Positions 21,584 through 33,985 are shown, counted from the stretch's first letter. The stretch is 64,000 nucleotides of DNA from Craterostigma plantagineum (GCA_027422505.1 JAPQWV010000018.1:18184001-18248000), one strand, 5' to 3'. Notes: generated from the sequence alone by a model not told the origin. Program-made: numbers and translations.

Positions 21584-21611
21584 GTTTTGTATCTTGGAAT
21601 AATCCCCCGAG

Positions 21612-21760
21612 GTATGTCTATCATAGATCAGAAATCTCTATTTGTTTATAATAGGTAAAACTCTTCCCTTCAATCAAAGTTATCATCATTTATGTTGGAA
21701 ATAAACTGCACTCCCTGCATTGTCTGTCTGTGAAAACATTTCTCCTTTGAAAAAACGAAG
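21612..21760 (+). other. Formin intron start
   Basis: Begins with donor GTATGT directly after the exon ending CCCCGAG; continues after the copia element to the acceptor at 28817. Nothing else seen. Confidence 0.6.
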
Positions 21761-22268
21761 TGTTGGCTGGGAAAGGAAAAAAACACAATTTCCTTAAAAT
21801 AGATTCGCTCCCTCACGTATGTGCTAGATTTTTTTAACGAGCGTCTATTTCCTACTTCGAAAATCCGGCGTTCGTTTAGCACAAAAACGACACCGACTAC
21901 GAACGGAACAAGAAATATAGCAGAAACAATTTTTATGAAGTAGTTTTTTTTTCTTTTATATGTCTTCTATTGTTGTTGTGTTTTTTTCCTTAGGCCCAAT
22001 GACCCTATTTATAGCCAAAATTTTGTAATAAAAAATAATTTTTTTATATATATGGAATACACGTTGAGTTGAGTTGAGGAGTGGTTTTTAACCACTCCAA
22101 AAAATCACTCAGTTACAAAGCCATCAACCACCTTCTAGAAGTTGGGCCATTATTGGGCCAAAATCGAAGCCCAATAGCATTTTCAAAGTCCAATTCATAA
22201 AAATAAATATTTTTTCTAAATTTCTCATTCACATATAATTTATAAAATCAATTATAAATTTTCTAACA
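21761..22268 (-). repeat. 3' LTR of the minus-strand copia (508 bp)
   Basis: Starts TGTTGGCTGGGAAAGG and ends AATTTTCTAACA; matches 28195-28741 with indels, including loss of about 25 bp near the start and of a duplicated TTCTAGAAGTTGGG block. Confidence 0.93.
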
Positions 22269-22278
22269 ATCCCCCACA
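22269..22278 (-). other. Polypurine tract of minus-strand copia
   Basis: Minus strand reads ATGTGGGGGAT immediately before the 3' LTR. Confidence 0.75.
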
Positions 22279-24207
22279 TGAATGTGAATTATTTGGTTAA
22301 CGTTTTTTGCTAATCTAATGATACTCTGCATAGAGGATAGTATGTTTACCATTTGAACTTCCTCCTTGTATGCACGCTTGGTTTACTGCAGTCCAGTAGA
22401 ACGCGATGTCTTTGACTGTCCCGCTTTTCGTGTAAACGAACCCACGTACAATACACATAAACCATTTTTCTATTGTTCAATTCTCATGGTTTTCTCCAGT
22501 ACGGCCATGGACACGTCCTGATTCTGCGAGGGTTTCTAAAGAACTAAACCTCTCAGTTCTCCTTTGAAGCGGCCCCACTTCTCCCTAACATAGGTGACTT
22601 GTCACGTCGCGAGTATTTTCTATCAATACTCTATGATAGTCATTAAAGCATCATAATGCTAGCCTTTTCCGTCATCACTGTTTCTTGACAGGAATGAGCG
22701 GGGTTATCCCCTACAATGATACCAAGTCCTAAAATTAGGTGTGGCGACCCTACTTTTCTAATTAGAATTAGTGGCGGATTTCCGCAACGTAAGCCGTGGA
22801 AGGCCCGTCTAATTAAAACTTTTTCCTAAAAGATATTATTTTACATAATAGTATCTGTACAATGGGCTGAAGCCCCAAAATGTCGAAAGGTCAAAAACCC
22901 TATCGCCGCTCCACAGGTCTTCATCCATGTACCGCCCCGCCCTCAAAAGTCCATGGAGCACCGCCACCAGCCGCCTCAGTCTTGACGCGTGTCAGCGTCA
23001 GACTCGATACCTACAACACGTAAACACTGAGCTATTGCCCAGTAGGTGAATAAAATGCAATGCAGCGTGCACTCACTCCGAATCCCAATTCTCACAACAT
23101 GATATAATGCACGCTCGTTCCCATATTTCTATCGTATCTCAATATCAGGGCCCTAGGCTGGACTCGGCACCTCGCGCGCAATAGAAATAAAATATATCGT
23201 CTGGTCGCTAACGACAGACTAGCGGTGCCCACGCCGATAGTGCGCTGATCGATCACGTCAACGTCCTCCTATCAGGTCGCCCCTTCCGCTACACAACTCA
23301 TCCGACGGTTTGCACCTAAGGTCGCTCACACCCGAGTAGACAGATCGCTCACGTCTGTCTCCCGTCAGGTGCCCCGCGAGTCCAACCTCAACTCCGCTAC
23401 GAGTCTGACTGCCAAAATTGGCACACTCTACCCCGCTCAATCGACACCTTAAGCCTTAAGGTGTCACCACTAATGTGGTCATTATCCCTCACTATGTCGT
23501 GCGATGTCATGCATATACGTAATACACATGAAACGTGATGTCACATAAAATATACGTAATCACATAATTGCAAGTAAGCGTTTACGTGTCGTAGATGAAT
23601 GATTCACCTACCTGCCCTCCTGCTATAGTCAATCAAAGGATCTGGTGGAATCCGTAATGTCGAACCTCTCAGCTAGGGTTTCGAGTTGTTGAATGTAATT
23701 GAGCTTCTTCCGTTTTCTTGCTCCTCTTTGTTTGTATTAACGTTTGTTTTTTTAAGTCACAAGGTAAGGATATACAATGAAATATAATTTTCGAAAGTTG
23801 ACATTGATTAGACATCTTGGTAACTTAACGGTTCTTACCTTAGGATTTAAGAAATCTCATAGTTATCTTATTTTATTTTTTTTATTTATTTATATATATA
23901 CATATATTTATGGGCTTGTGGGCTTTAATTTCGAATTTATTGAATTATGGCCCAATCTTATATCTTGTAGTACCATTACTTTTATTTAACTCCTCATATT
24001 TCGAAATTGATTCAAACCATAAGAATTTATATATTTGTTATGCGATTAGGGTTTCTTTATTAGACTTCCTAATTCACAAAATCACATAAGTAATTACATC
24101 AAAGTCCCGTATAAATTTTACGGGTATTACATTAGGTTGTCCCTTTGAACCTAGATCTTGGGATCTCCAGTCACATAGGTAGGGTTTTCCTTCTTAGCAC
24201 TTCTATA
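22279..24207. other. Copia 3' untranslated region with a probable inserted GC-rich repeat
   Basis: The outer parts read as ordinary 3' UTR of this copia family. From about 22735 (GTGTGGCGACCCTAC) to roughly 23650 the base composition changes sharply and the text resembles a gypsy-type solo LTR (CGACC/GTCGC-rich, no ORF). I could not find clear termini or a target duplication, so the insertion is a suspicion only. Confidence 0.35.
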
Positions 24208-25595
24208 CTAAGGCTTTAAGCCCATCCCTTTCGTCAATCTTTCAACTGCATCTCTATTTAACCCTTTGGTTAGCGGATCCGCAATGTTATCCGTCGATTT
24301 CACATAATCAATAGAGATAACTCCAGTTGAGAGCAGTTGCCTAACAGTATTATGTCGACGACGTATGTGTCTCGACTTACCATTATACATAGTATTTTGT
24401 GCTCGTCCAATAGCCGATTGGCTGTCGCAGTGTATGCATATAGGCGGCACAGGTTTTTCCATTTAGGAATATCCTCCAAGAAATGGAGTAACCATTCAGC
24501 TTCTTCTCCACATTTATCCAAGGCAAAGAACTCGGATTCCATAGTGGATCTTGCTATAACCGTTTGTTTCGAGGATTTCCAAGAGACAACAGCTCCAGCG
24601 AGTGTAAACACATAGCCGCTTGCGCTCTTAGAGTCCTTCATATCAGATATCCAGTTCGCATCTGTGTAACCTTCTAACACAGCCGGATATCGACCATAGT
24701 GTAATCCATAGTTTCGAGTATAACGTAAGTATCTCAAAACCCGTATTATAGCGGTCCAATGATCCGCACTCGGATTGCTCGTGTACGAACTCAGTTTGCT
24801 TATAGCATAAGCAATATCGGGCCTAGTACCGCTCATTAGATACATCAAGCTTCCCATAATCCGGGAGTATTCTACTTGAGAAATAGCCTCGCCGCGATTT
24901 TTCGACAAATGAACGCTTCAATTTAATGGCGTTCTGGCAACACCAGAATCATCCTTGCAGAATATGTCGAGAATTTTGTCTACGTAATGAGCTTGGCTCA
25001 AAACAAGACCGTTACTTGTTCGTATGATTTTAATTCCTAGAATCACGTCCGCAAGTCCCATATCTTTCATGTCAAATTTTGAATTTAACATATCCTTGTT
25101 AGACTTGACCATTTTGTCATTACTACCAACAACGAGTATGTCGTCTACATACAGACATAAAATGACGTAGTCATCGCCTGTTTTCTTTGAGTAAACGCAT
25201 TTATCGCTCTTATTGATTTTAAATCCGTAGTTGATCATCACGTGATCAAACTTTTCGTGCCACTTCTTAGGGGCTTGTTTCAAACCATACAAAGATTTAA
25301 TCAATCTACAGACTTTCTTTTCGGTTCCAGGAGCACGAAAACCCTCGGGTTGCTCCATATATATTTCCTCGTCTAATTCACCGTTTAAGAAAGCTGTTTT
25401 GACATCTATTTGATGTACTTCCAAATTTCTTAAGGACACGATAGCAAGTATCATCCTTATCGAATTTATTCTCGTCACAGGAGAATATGTGTCAAAGTAA
25501 TCTAAGCCTTCGCATTGCTTGTATCCTTTTATAACAAGTCTGGCTTTATATTTTTCCACAGACCCATCTGGTCTCATTTTTCTTTTAAAATCCAT
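24208..25595 (-). pseudogene. Copia RT and RNase H (minus-strand element)
   Basis: RT frame 24918-25595: KARLVIKGYKQCEGLDY, DVKTAFLNGELDEEIYMEQP, SLYGLKQAPKKWHEKF and the catalytic YVDDILVVG. It ends in a stop at 24918 and the frame moves to 24300-24908: [19 protein letters not shown], RNase [31 protein letters not shown] second shift gives the C-terminus at 24208-24462 ([39 protein letters not shown]). Catalytic residues survive but the frame is broken at least twice. Confidence 0.88.
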
Positions 25596-25730
25596 TTTGA
25601 TCCTAAAGGTTTACATCCCTTTGGGAGATCAACTAACTCCCAAGTATGATTCTGCAAATAGAATCAATCTCGCTTTTTATGGCTTCTTTCCATAAAGGCC
25701 CGTCCACGGAGCTCACTGCTTCGTCATAAG

Positions 25731-27363
25731 TCAGCGTTCCTTTTCAATTAAATATGTAACAAAGTCATCACCAAAAGATTTATCTATTCGGGCACGCTTG
25801 CTTCGTCTCGGTTCAATCTCATGAACCGTACTAGGAATCTCGGTTTCTATATCATCTCGTTTAGATGTACCGGATCCATAATCAAATTTACAAGGAAATA
25901 CATTTTCAAAGAAATACGCATTCCTCGACTCCATGACCGTGTTCTTGTGTATATCCGAAATTTTCGAATCATATACAAGAAACCGATATGACGTACTATT
26001 GTGTGCATATCCTATGAAAATACAGTTCACCGTTTTAGGACAAATTTTCACCGCTTTAGGCGTAGGTACGGCTACCTTCGCCAAACACCCCCACATTCGC
26101 AAATGTTGGTACGAAGGCGTCTTTCCTTTCCATAACTCATATGGAGTTTTATTCATTTTCTTTCGAGGTATCCTATTTAATAGGTAATTACTCGATAAGA
26201 TAGCTTCGCCCCACATATTAGGCGGTAGACCTGAACTCAGTAATATCGCATTCATCATTTCTTTTAATGTGCGATTCTTACGTTCGGCCACTCTGTTTGA
26301 TTGTGGTGAATACGGGGCGGTCAATTCATGGACGATACCATATTCCACACAAAAGCTCCCAATTGGCGCTTCGTATTCCCTGCCTCGATCACTTCGCAAT
26401 CTTTTAATTTTCTTGCCGAGTTGCGTTTCAACTTCGGTTTTGTAGAGAACGAATTTCTCTAATGCTTCGTCTTTGCTCTTAAGCAAATAAACATAGCAAT
26501 ATTTGGTGCAATCGTCAATAAATGTTAGCCACAACGTGTTTGAACGTATTTCAAATCACATAAATCGCTATGAATCAATTCAAGCGGTTCGGTACTTCTT
26601 GCTACCGAAGGGAAAGACGATCTCGTCATTTTTGCTTCAACGCAAATTTTGCATTTATGTTTGAATTTATTTCGAATGTTGGAATATGGTCCATGTTAAT
26701 TAATCGATGTATCGATTCAAAATTAACGTGACCTAATCTACCGTGCCACAAATTGGAAGATTCAAGCAAGTAAACGGAAGAACGTTTTTCATTCTCATTT
26801 ACAATGGTCATTACATTGAGCTTGAACAAACCATCACAGGCGTAACCTTTACCTACAAACACACCCGACTTAGAAAATATCACTTTGTCGGATTCAATAA
26901 CAATACGAAGACCTTGCTTGTTCAACAAGAATCGCGAAATCAGATTTTTTCATATCTCCGGAACGTATAACACATCTTTCAGCATCAATATTTTCCCAGA
27001 AGTCATTTTGAGCAGCACGCTTCCTTTTCCCTCGACGGTAGCAGCAGCCGAGTTGCCCATGTAGATCATTTCTCCTTTAATCGGCTCACAGGTAGAGAAG
27101 AGTCTACGGTTCGTGCACATATGACGTGTGGCACCGGTATCGATCCACCATTCTTGTGGATTCGACCCAATCATGTTTACCTCCGAGACCACCGCGATAA
27201 GACTCATCTCGTCAACCTCCTTGGTAATGTCTCTCACCATATTGGCTTCATGGCTTTTTTTTCGGAAGGCGACAGTCCGACGACTTGTGGCCCAATTTGC
27301 CGCAGTTGAAGTATTTTCCCTTGAACTTATAGTTTGGCTTAGCGACGCCTCCGGTCGCCCCAA
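25731..27363 (-). pseudogene. Copia protease and integrase (minus-strand element)
   Basis: Protease in 26950-27363: EWWIDTGATRHMC and LKDVLYVPEI. After a frameshift, 26626-26928 carries the pre-integrase region (NLWHGRLGHVNFESIHRL). Integrase 25731-26534 has [27 protein letters not shown] and ERKNRTLKEMMNAIL. In the second catalytic motif the usual N of DNGGEY-type sites is R (SDRGREY), and the first catalytic Asp lies just upstream in another frame (about 26530-26590). The stretch 25596-25730 leading to RT is out of frame. Confidence 0.85.
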
Positions 27364-28164
27364 GTTTCGCTTTGGGTTTAACCGCGCCTTTGCCCTTTTT
27401 AGAGCTATGCTCCACCACGTTTACTTTCGGTTCAGATGAGCTCAACACTCTCTTTTCCGACCTTTTGTTGTCTTCTTGGACTCGAAGTCTAACAATCAGA
27501 TCCTCCAAAGACATCTTCTTGCGCTTATGCTTGAGATAGTTTTTGAAGTCCTTCCAACCCGACGGCAGCTTCTCAGTGATAGCAGCGACTTGGAAAGATT
27601 CGCTCAGAACCATTCGTTCTGCATGGATCTCGTGCAAAATCAATTGGATCTCTTGCACTTGACTGATCACAGTCTTGGAATCGACCATCTTATAATCAAG
27701 GAACCGTCCGACAACAAATTTCTTTGTGCCGGCATCCTCAGTTTTATATTTCCGGTCTAACAATTCCCACGACTCCTTAGCCGTAGCGACCGCACCATAC
27801 ACGTTGTACAGAGTATCGCTTAGGGCATTCAGAATATAATTACGACACAGGAAATCAGAGTGTTTTCATGCATCAACAGCGATCACGACCTCAGCGTTCG
27901 TCTCGCCGTCATTCACCTTATGCTCGACCTCTTTCAGGTATGTTGCTAAGTTCAGCATGGTGAGGTAGAGCATCTTCTGTTGCCATCTTTTGAACGTCGA
28001 GGCTATCCCCGTAAATTTCTCTGGCTTCTCTAGGTGGTTGATCGGTACGCTTGGCTTCGTAACCACATGTATGGCAGTGGGGATAAAAGTAGTAGGGAGA
28101 ACGTCAATGTTTTCTTCGTTCTCGTAGAGTCTTGGTTGTTGAGGAAGCCCACATAGTCTGACAT
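27248..28164 (-). pseudogene. Copia gag (minus-strand element)
   Basis: ATG at 28164 (MSDYVGFLNN), 31 bp inside the 5' LTR. Gag domain text: KPEKFTGIASTFKRWQQKML, then a TGA where Trp is expected after VDA near 27865, then [37 protein letters not shown] and [15 protein letters not shown]. The zinc knuckle [18 protein letters not shown] is intact; a one-base change in the A run after it breaks the join to protease. Confidence 0.85.
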
Positions 28165-28194
28165 CTTCGTGGGATCGTCGATCTATTTTAAGAT

Positions 28195-28741
28195 TGTTGG
28201 CTGGGAAAGGAAAAAAAAATATTCGAAGATTGTGTAGTACACAATTTACTTAAAATAGATTCGCTCCCTCACGTATGTGCTAGAGGTTTTTTAACGAGCG
28301 TCTATTTCCCAGGATAGTTCAAAAATTCGGCGTTCGTTTAGCACAAAAACCACACCGACTACGAACGGAACAAGAAATATAGCAGAAACAATTTTTATGA
28401 AGTAGTGTTTTTTTTTTCTTTTATTTTTCTTCTATTTTTGTTGTGTTTTTTCCTTAGGCCCAATGACCCTATTTATAGCCAAAATTTTGTAATAATAATT
28501 TTTTTTATATGGAATACACGTTGAGTTGAGTTGAGGAGTGGTTTTTAACCACTCCAAAAAACCACTCAATTACAAAGCCATCAACCACCTTCTAGAAGTT
28601 GGGCCTTCTAGAAGTTGGGTCATTATTGGGCCAAAATCGAAGCCCAATAGCATTTTCAAAGCCCAATTCATAAAAATAAATATTTTTTCAAAATTTCTCA
28701 TTCACATATAATTAATAAAATCAATTATAAATTTTCTAACA
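28195..28741 (-). repeat. 5' LTR of the minus-strand copia (547 bp)
   Basis: Partner of 21761-22268; same TG and CA ends, followed by CGAAG. No tRNA-Met primer site is seen next to it; the adjacent bases on the minus strand (TCTTAAAATAGATCGACG) do not match a primer I recognise. Confidence 0.93.
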
Positions 28742-28890
28742 CGAAGTTATTCTTACGCATGTTGTAAGACATCATTTCAGTTTTTTGAACTTTAACCTGA
28801 CTTGTATCGACCTTCAGGTACTGCTGTTGGATTCAAATTGGACTATCTTCTGAAACTGGCCAACACCCATGTTTGCAGAGAGAATTACAT

Positions 28891-29855
28891 AAATAGTGTT
28901 ATTTTGAGACTGGAATTACAAAACTAGTTGAGTTTTTAAACCTATTACAAAACTAATCAACTTTTTTAATTTCAACTATTTTTCTTTCCATTTTAACCAC
29001 GAAAATACTTAAATACATATTTTTACTATCGTAAATTTCAAATAGCACAATACCTGTTAACAATTAAATTTTTACTCCAACTTATTTTAACTCAAATATA
29101 TTAAAAATATGTTACTTAAAGAAATAAATCAAAAGAATAATATTGACCTAACATAGACTCCCACGTTTTGCTTCGCCAATAGAAGAGATAACACAGTAAA
29201 AGAGATAATACAGTAGCAGGTTTGATCGATTTCCTTTATGAAGAAAGATTGTAAATTAGTTTGTTTCCCAACTCATCACACATTGTTCGATTTCCTTTAT
29301 ACTGAGAGTCCACTCTTTTGATTTTGATTGATCGGTTCATCATGTCGTTGTGTGATTCACATACACCTCTGTTGCAATTCATTAGTAATATATTCGAGTT
29401 GCAAAATTCTGATTTTATGGAAGGTTCGATGAGTTTAATGGAATGCTGAAAAGCTAATTTTTAATCTTTTATTTGTCTTTGACTCGCATTAAGTCTGATA
29501 TTAATGGAACGCTCGTTGCACTTAATTATGTGATGTAACTGTATTGTTCTAATATTTCATATTTCAATTGCAGGAACTATGTCGAATTCAGTTACTTTGC
29601 TATATTGGGGTGATAAATTAACCACAATTGATTTATTTCTTTAAGTAACATATTTTTAATATACTTGAGTTAAAATAAGTTGGGGTAAAAATTTAATTAT
29701 TAACACGTGTTGTGCTATTTGAAATTTACGATAGTAAAAATCTGTAATTTTAAGCGTGGTTAAAATGAAAAGAAAAATAGTTGAAATTAAAAAGTTGATT
29801 AATTTTGTAATAGGTTTAAAAGTTTTGTAATTCCAATCTCAAAATAACATTATTT
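28891..29855. mobile_element. Mutator-like MITE with ~240-bp inverted repeats
   Basis: The outer ~240 bp on each side (28891-29132 and 29628-29855) are inverted copies; both begin AAATA.TGTTATTTTGAGA and share a stretch of TTACAAAACT and CTATTACAAAA. The middle is AT-rich without an ORF. Long TIRs suggest a Mutator-type element; no target duplication is seen, so the class is tentative. It interrupts a formin exon after THVCREN. Confidence 0.6.
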
Positions 29856-30704
29856 CTGTTGCAAGGTTGGTCCATTCTTGTTGCGTTTGAAAATTTCATT
29901 TGAATATAATGCTGCATTACTACATTGTATGTTTTGCTCTAAGGTGCTTGCCCCGATGACACCTGAGCTTTTAGACTTCCACAATGATTTAGTTAACTTG
30001 GAAGCTGCGTCAAAGGTTGTTTGCTGTGTCTCTCTTATCTTTTGCTAAAATAAAAATAGAAGTTTGTAAGGAAGGGGTTATATATATAAGAGTTTTGTTA
30101 TTCTGCAGATACAAATGAAATCATTGGCAGAAGAAATGCAAGCCATCATCAAGGGTTTAGAAACGCTGAAGCTGGAATTTATTTATTCAGAGAATGATGG
30201 ACATGTGTCTGAAAATTTTCGCAAGGTGGTATTCTAGAACTTCTTGTTCGGATTATTATTGTTGTACATGATAGATTACCAAATTGTTTTTTTATTATTA
30301 CAAGATTTTAGACATTGTGGGAGTTCCTCGTTGTTGCCGAGTCTGAGATATCTTTCATAACGATCGATCTATACTCCAATGCCGTAAGTCTTTAAAATAT
30401 GCTTCTTGAAATAATAGTTTTATGTCGTCGCAGTAAAAAGTAATGGTGTGAATGTTTTGTTTACTCACAGGAAAAAAATGCAAATCTATTGGTTGCATAT
30501 TTCGGAGAAGATCCGGCGAAAAGCTCTTTCGAACTAGGTAATTAATGTCATCATGTTATCTTAACAACAACCTTATCATTATTTTACATGCTAATTAATG
30601 AGTTGGACATCTCACATATGTCATGATACTAATCAGTTCTTGCGAAGCTCTTGAACTTCGTGAGGGAGTTTCAGAAAGCTCGTGAAGAAATTGCGACAAC
30701 ATAA

Positions 30705-31419
30705 ATGGGAATTAGGAAAAAAAAAAAAGAAGGGCTGATGATGATGAAATAGAAATGCCATGGGAGTCCAACCAAGAAACTCTCGTAAAACCATCATTGT
30801 CAGCATTGAATTTCTAGGCTTGTTTTACTATTACATTAAATGGTCTTGGTGTGTCAATTTTAGAATTTAGTTACATTTTCATTCTTTGTTTATTTACGTT
30901 TTAATCCTTTAATTGGCAAGATATTTCTAGTTACACCCTTCATCATTTTACTCCTTTATTATTTATTTATTATAATTATATTCTCAACACATTATTATTT
31001 TGTATATATATTTAAAGATATATTTCGTCGTACATTATATAAATGATAAATGATTAAAAATACCAAGATATATATGTATATGTTTTAGAACATTATTACA
31101 TTTCTAAAAAAATTATTTAATTCTTTTTATAGCGATGTTATATATAGAAGCACTCGCATGTTACATATGTGCTACACTAGTATATAATATATGTGAATCT
31201 TTGTTTGCATGATTTGAGATTTTTCCTATGTTAATCAGAAACATCCAACCATAGTACTTTGGGCCCACATTCCGTTATGTTGGGTTATGGTCCCATTTAT
31301 TGGGCCTACGGACCGTTATATTGACATTGAGCACGGCGTCGTTTCGAGAACCTCTCTCCGACTTTAAGAAGCAAAGCCAGCACTCAGTCAGTACCTTTCA
31401 CCACCGCTCCACAGCATCA
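30705..31419. other. AT-rich intergenic DNA
   Basis: Follows the formin stop. Contains a poly-A-rich basic-codon tail (GGAAAAAAAAAAAAGAAGG near 30715) that would extend the formin in another frame, then AT-rich sequence with no gene. From about 31300 it may be the 5' flank of the DEG-like gene. Confidence 0.5.
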
Positions 31420-32110
31420 GAGACGTGTTCAAACGGTTTGAAAAACCGTAACCGAACAGTAACCGAACCGACGGTCAACGGTTCGGTTAACCGTGGTCAA
31501 CGGTTAAGGTTTAAACCGTAACCGAACCGTTAATTAATAAGGTTCGGTTACGGTTATCGAAATTTCTAACCGTAAACCGCCGGTTATAACCGGGTTAGAA
31601 CCGCCGGTTTTCTAATAAATAAAATTAAAAATATATTGTTCCTTGAGTTTTTTATAGTTATTTTTTTTATTGGATATTAGATACGAAAATGTCATTTTTT
31701 TACCGTTGCTTCTATGCTTCTTTTTTATTCTATGTTTCAATGATACGGAAGAAGGAAAAGGCTATAATGAGTGCTCGTCGAACACTCCCGGAAGCAAAAA
31801 TTGAGCGATCATATTTTTTTAATGTGTAATTGTGTTTTTCTAAGATGAATAAAATTTTTTATCTTATTAAATAAAATTAATTCTTTTTTACTTATTTAGG
31901 TCATTTTTTTTGTAAAAAGAAAATCCAAAAAGAAAAAATAAATTGAAACCGTAAACCGGCTGTTCAAACCGTAACCGTAACAGGCTCCTCCGGTTACAAA
32001 CCGTAACCATAACCGTGGTTACCGCGGTTCGGTTACGGTTAGAGATTTTCACTAACCACGAACCGGCGGTTATCCGTGAACCGTAACCGTGAACCGTTTG
32101 AACACGTCTA
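31420..32110. mobile_element. hAT-like MITE rich in AACCGT motifs
   Basis: Terminal inverted repeats AGACGTGTTCAAACGGTT at the left and its complement at the right (ending 32110). Both subterminal zones are saturated with AACCGTAACCG-type repeats in both orientations; the centre is AT-rich. An 8-bp target duplication is not evident. It sits in or just ahead of the first exon of the DEG-like gene. Confidence 0.65.
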
Positions 32111-32116
32111 AATTCA

Positions 32117-33985
32117 TTGCATCACCGCCGTCGCTTCAATGCCAAAGCTTCGAACGTTAAGTGTAATCAGAACCCTAATCAGAAAACCACTGACTACGTT
32201 CTGAATGGGCTTCCTTCCGTTTCTCCAGATATTATCGCGACTGCCAAAGTTTCACCTGCTATGGACTCGGTGTTGATGGTGTTTTGCGTTCATGCCGAGC
32301 CCTATTTCTCGCTTCCCTGGCAGAGCAAAAGGAAGTACAGTGGTTTCGTCGTCAAGGGAAGGAGGATTCTGACGAATGCGCACTCTGTCGAGCATCATTC
32401 GCAGGTGAAGCAGAAGAAGAGAGGGTCCGATACGGAGTATGTCGCCACAGTTCTCGCAATTGGGACTGAGTGCGATGTTGGTGAGCACCTTTTTAAGTCT
32501 TGTATCTGATCGTTTCTTTACTTTTATCGCGAATTAATCTGCAATTCTGCTGTTTCTGTGTTAGAGAGATGTAAAAAATGTTGCTTTTTGCCCGTAGGCC
32601 GTAATGGTAGCTGTAACAGTAATAATAGAACATTCAGGTTGAGTTACAAACAATCAAGGCCTAGATATCTTTTTATTTGATTATAGTCTGATAAATTTCA
32701 TTTAGAGTTTCATGTTGTTATCATATTTTGCTCTGTGTAATGGCTCTGTATACGTGTGCGTGTAATGTATAAGGAGGAAATGTAAAAACGAATGGTACAG
32801 TGAATACTTTTTGTTGGATTTTCTACGCTTATATGTAAACGTATAAGAGAATGGGGATAATGAATAAGAAGAAGAATAAGGTCGAGAGGAAGAAAGACAA
32901 AGGAGGTGATAGAATTAGGGTTAATTTTCTGCTTAATCGTAAAAGTTCCAGCTGATTATACTACCGAGATGTGGGCTCACATATGTTTTGCATTCACTTA
33001 CTCCTTTCATCCTCCTCCTTCGTAGCAGGCAAACAAACCTCATCAACATCAGCAGTAGCAGCAATTTTCTCCTTCGCCGCACCAGTGACAAATTGGCTCC
33101 TTTCCACCGCCGCACCATCTCTGATCGGGTTCATGACACTCTGTCGAACCTCAGCTGTTAGAAAGTTCCGCCATTTATAATCTCGAATGTTTTGCTAAAT
33201 CTGAATTCTGCTCTGGATAGTAAGAAAAAAAATTCATCAGATTATCATATTCTTAATTTGTTTTTACCGTATTAGAGTAACCAAGAATATATTGCAGCTA
33301 TGCTAACAGTGGAGGACAATGAGTTTTGGGAAGGATTATCGCCGGTTGAATTTGGTAGTTTACCTTCTCACGAATAGAACTTCTTTCATATGTTCATGGA
33401 TCCACTGAACTTGTTGGGTTGCGGGTTTGCTTCGATTTGGATTACAATCAAAATGAATGGATACCGTTGATAACGCAGTATGCATTTGCAGATTGATGAA
33501 CTCTGGAAATTCTGGGGGACCTGCTTTCATAACAATGGAAATTGTGTCGGGATTGCATTTCAGTCGCTCAAACATGAAGATGTGGAGAACATTGGTTACG
33601 TTATACCAACGCCTGTTATAATGCACTTCATTCAAGATTATGAGAAGAATGGGGCATATACTGGTATTGAAGAAGCTATTGCCGGCTTTCAATAGTTTTT
33701 TCTTCCTTTTTTTTTTGTTTCTTCACAAGATGTTCGTTTTGTAGGGCAGGTTTTCCTGTTCTTGGGATTGAATGGCAGAAAATGGAAATTCCCGACATGA
33801 GATTATCTATGGGATGAAACCTGTTCAGAAGGCTGTTCGTATACAATCCGACATCTCCAGAGAGTAACGTTTTGAAGCCATCAGATATAATTCTGAGCTT
33901 CGATGGGATTAATATTGCCAATGATGGAACAGGTATGATATGTATGAAAAGATTGGTTATGTATTTTTTACGCTTCAATCAGCTC
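32117..33985 (+). pseudogene. DEG9-like (HtrA/Do) serine protease pseudogene
   Basis: ATP-independent serine endopeptidase family with catalytic His-Asp-Ser and PDZ domains; the text is closest to plant DEG9. Exon 1 to 32480 holds [20 protein letters not shown], the catalytic His in LTNAHSVEH and the catalytic Asp in GTECDV. Exon 2 starts 33298 ([20 protein letters not shown]); after it about 75 bp are deleted at 33369 before LLSYVHGSTELVGL. Exon 3 starts 33492: the bases for the catalytic [10 protein letters not shown] are still there but out of frame, with an ~8-base deletion before and a one-base loss after; then [20 protein letters not shown]. Exon 4 from 33750 ([12 protein letters not shown] ... 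[17 protein letters not shown]) has further frameshifts. The C-terminal part is missing. Clearly inactive. No start codon is certain. Confidence 0.85.

Larger units (their letters stand above)
21761..28741 (-). mobile_element. Ty1/copia LTR retrotransposon, decayed, minus strand
   Basis: Complete 6.98-kb element with duplication CGAAG (21756-21760 and 28742-28746). Gag, protease, integrase, RT and RNase H run right to left. The LTRs (508 and 547 bp) differ by several indels, so it is much older than the copia at 12700. At least four frame breaks and one in-frame stop disable it. It sits in a formin intron. Confidence 0.93.
20576..30704 (+). pseudogene. Plant formin, FH2-domain 3' half, broken by transposons
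   Basis: Formins nucleate and elongate actin filaments through the FH2 domain. Exons recognised, all with GT-AG borders: 20576-20644 (FQVSEFRKNLDTVKAACNE), 20724-20770 plus 21592-21611 (RNSSKLKEIFKRVLYLG, split by a hAT element), 28818 to about 28890 (GTAVGFKLDYLLKLANTH), 29944-30015 (VLAPMTPELLDFHNDLVNLE), 30109-30225 (IQMKSLAEEMQAIIKGLE, SENDGHVSENFRK), 30312-30383 (LWEFLVVAESEISF), 30471-30537 (NLLVAYFGEDPAKSSFEL), 30637-30704 (LLNFVREFQKAREE). Order and content match the C-terminal half of FH2 in plant formins, closest to type II in wording. A copia element fills the third intron and a long-TIR MITE breaks the next exon. The residues normally following the N of THVCREN are missing, and a frameshift near the stop truncates the basic tail. 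I judge it dead. Confidence 0.85.
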
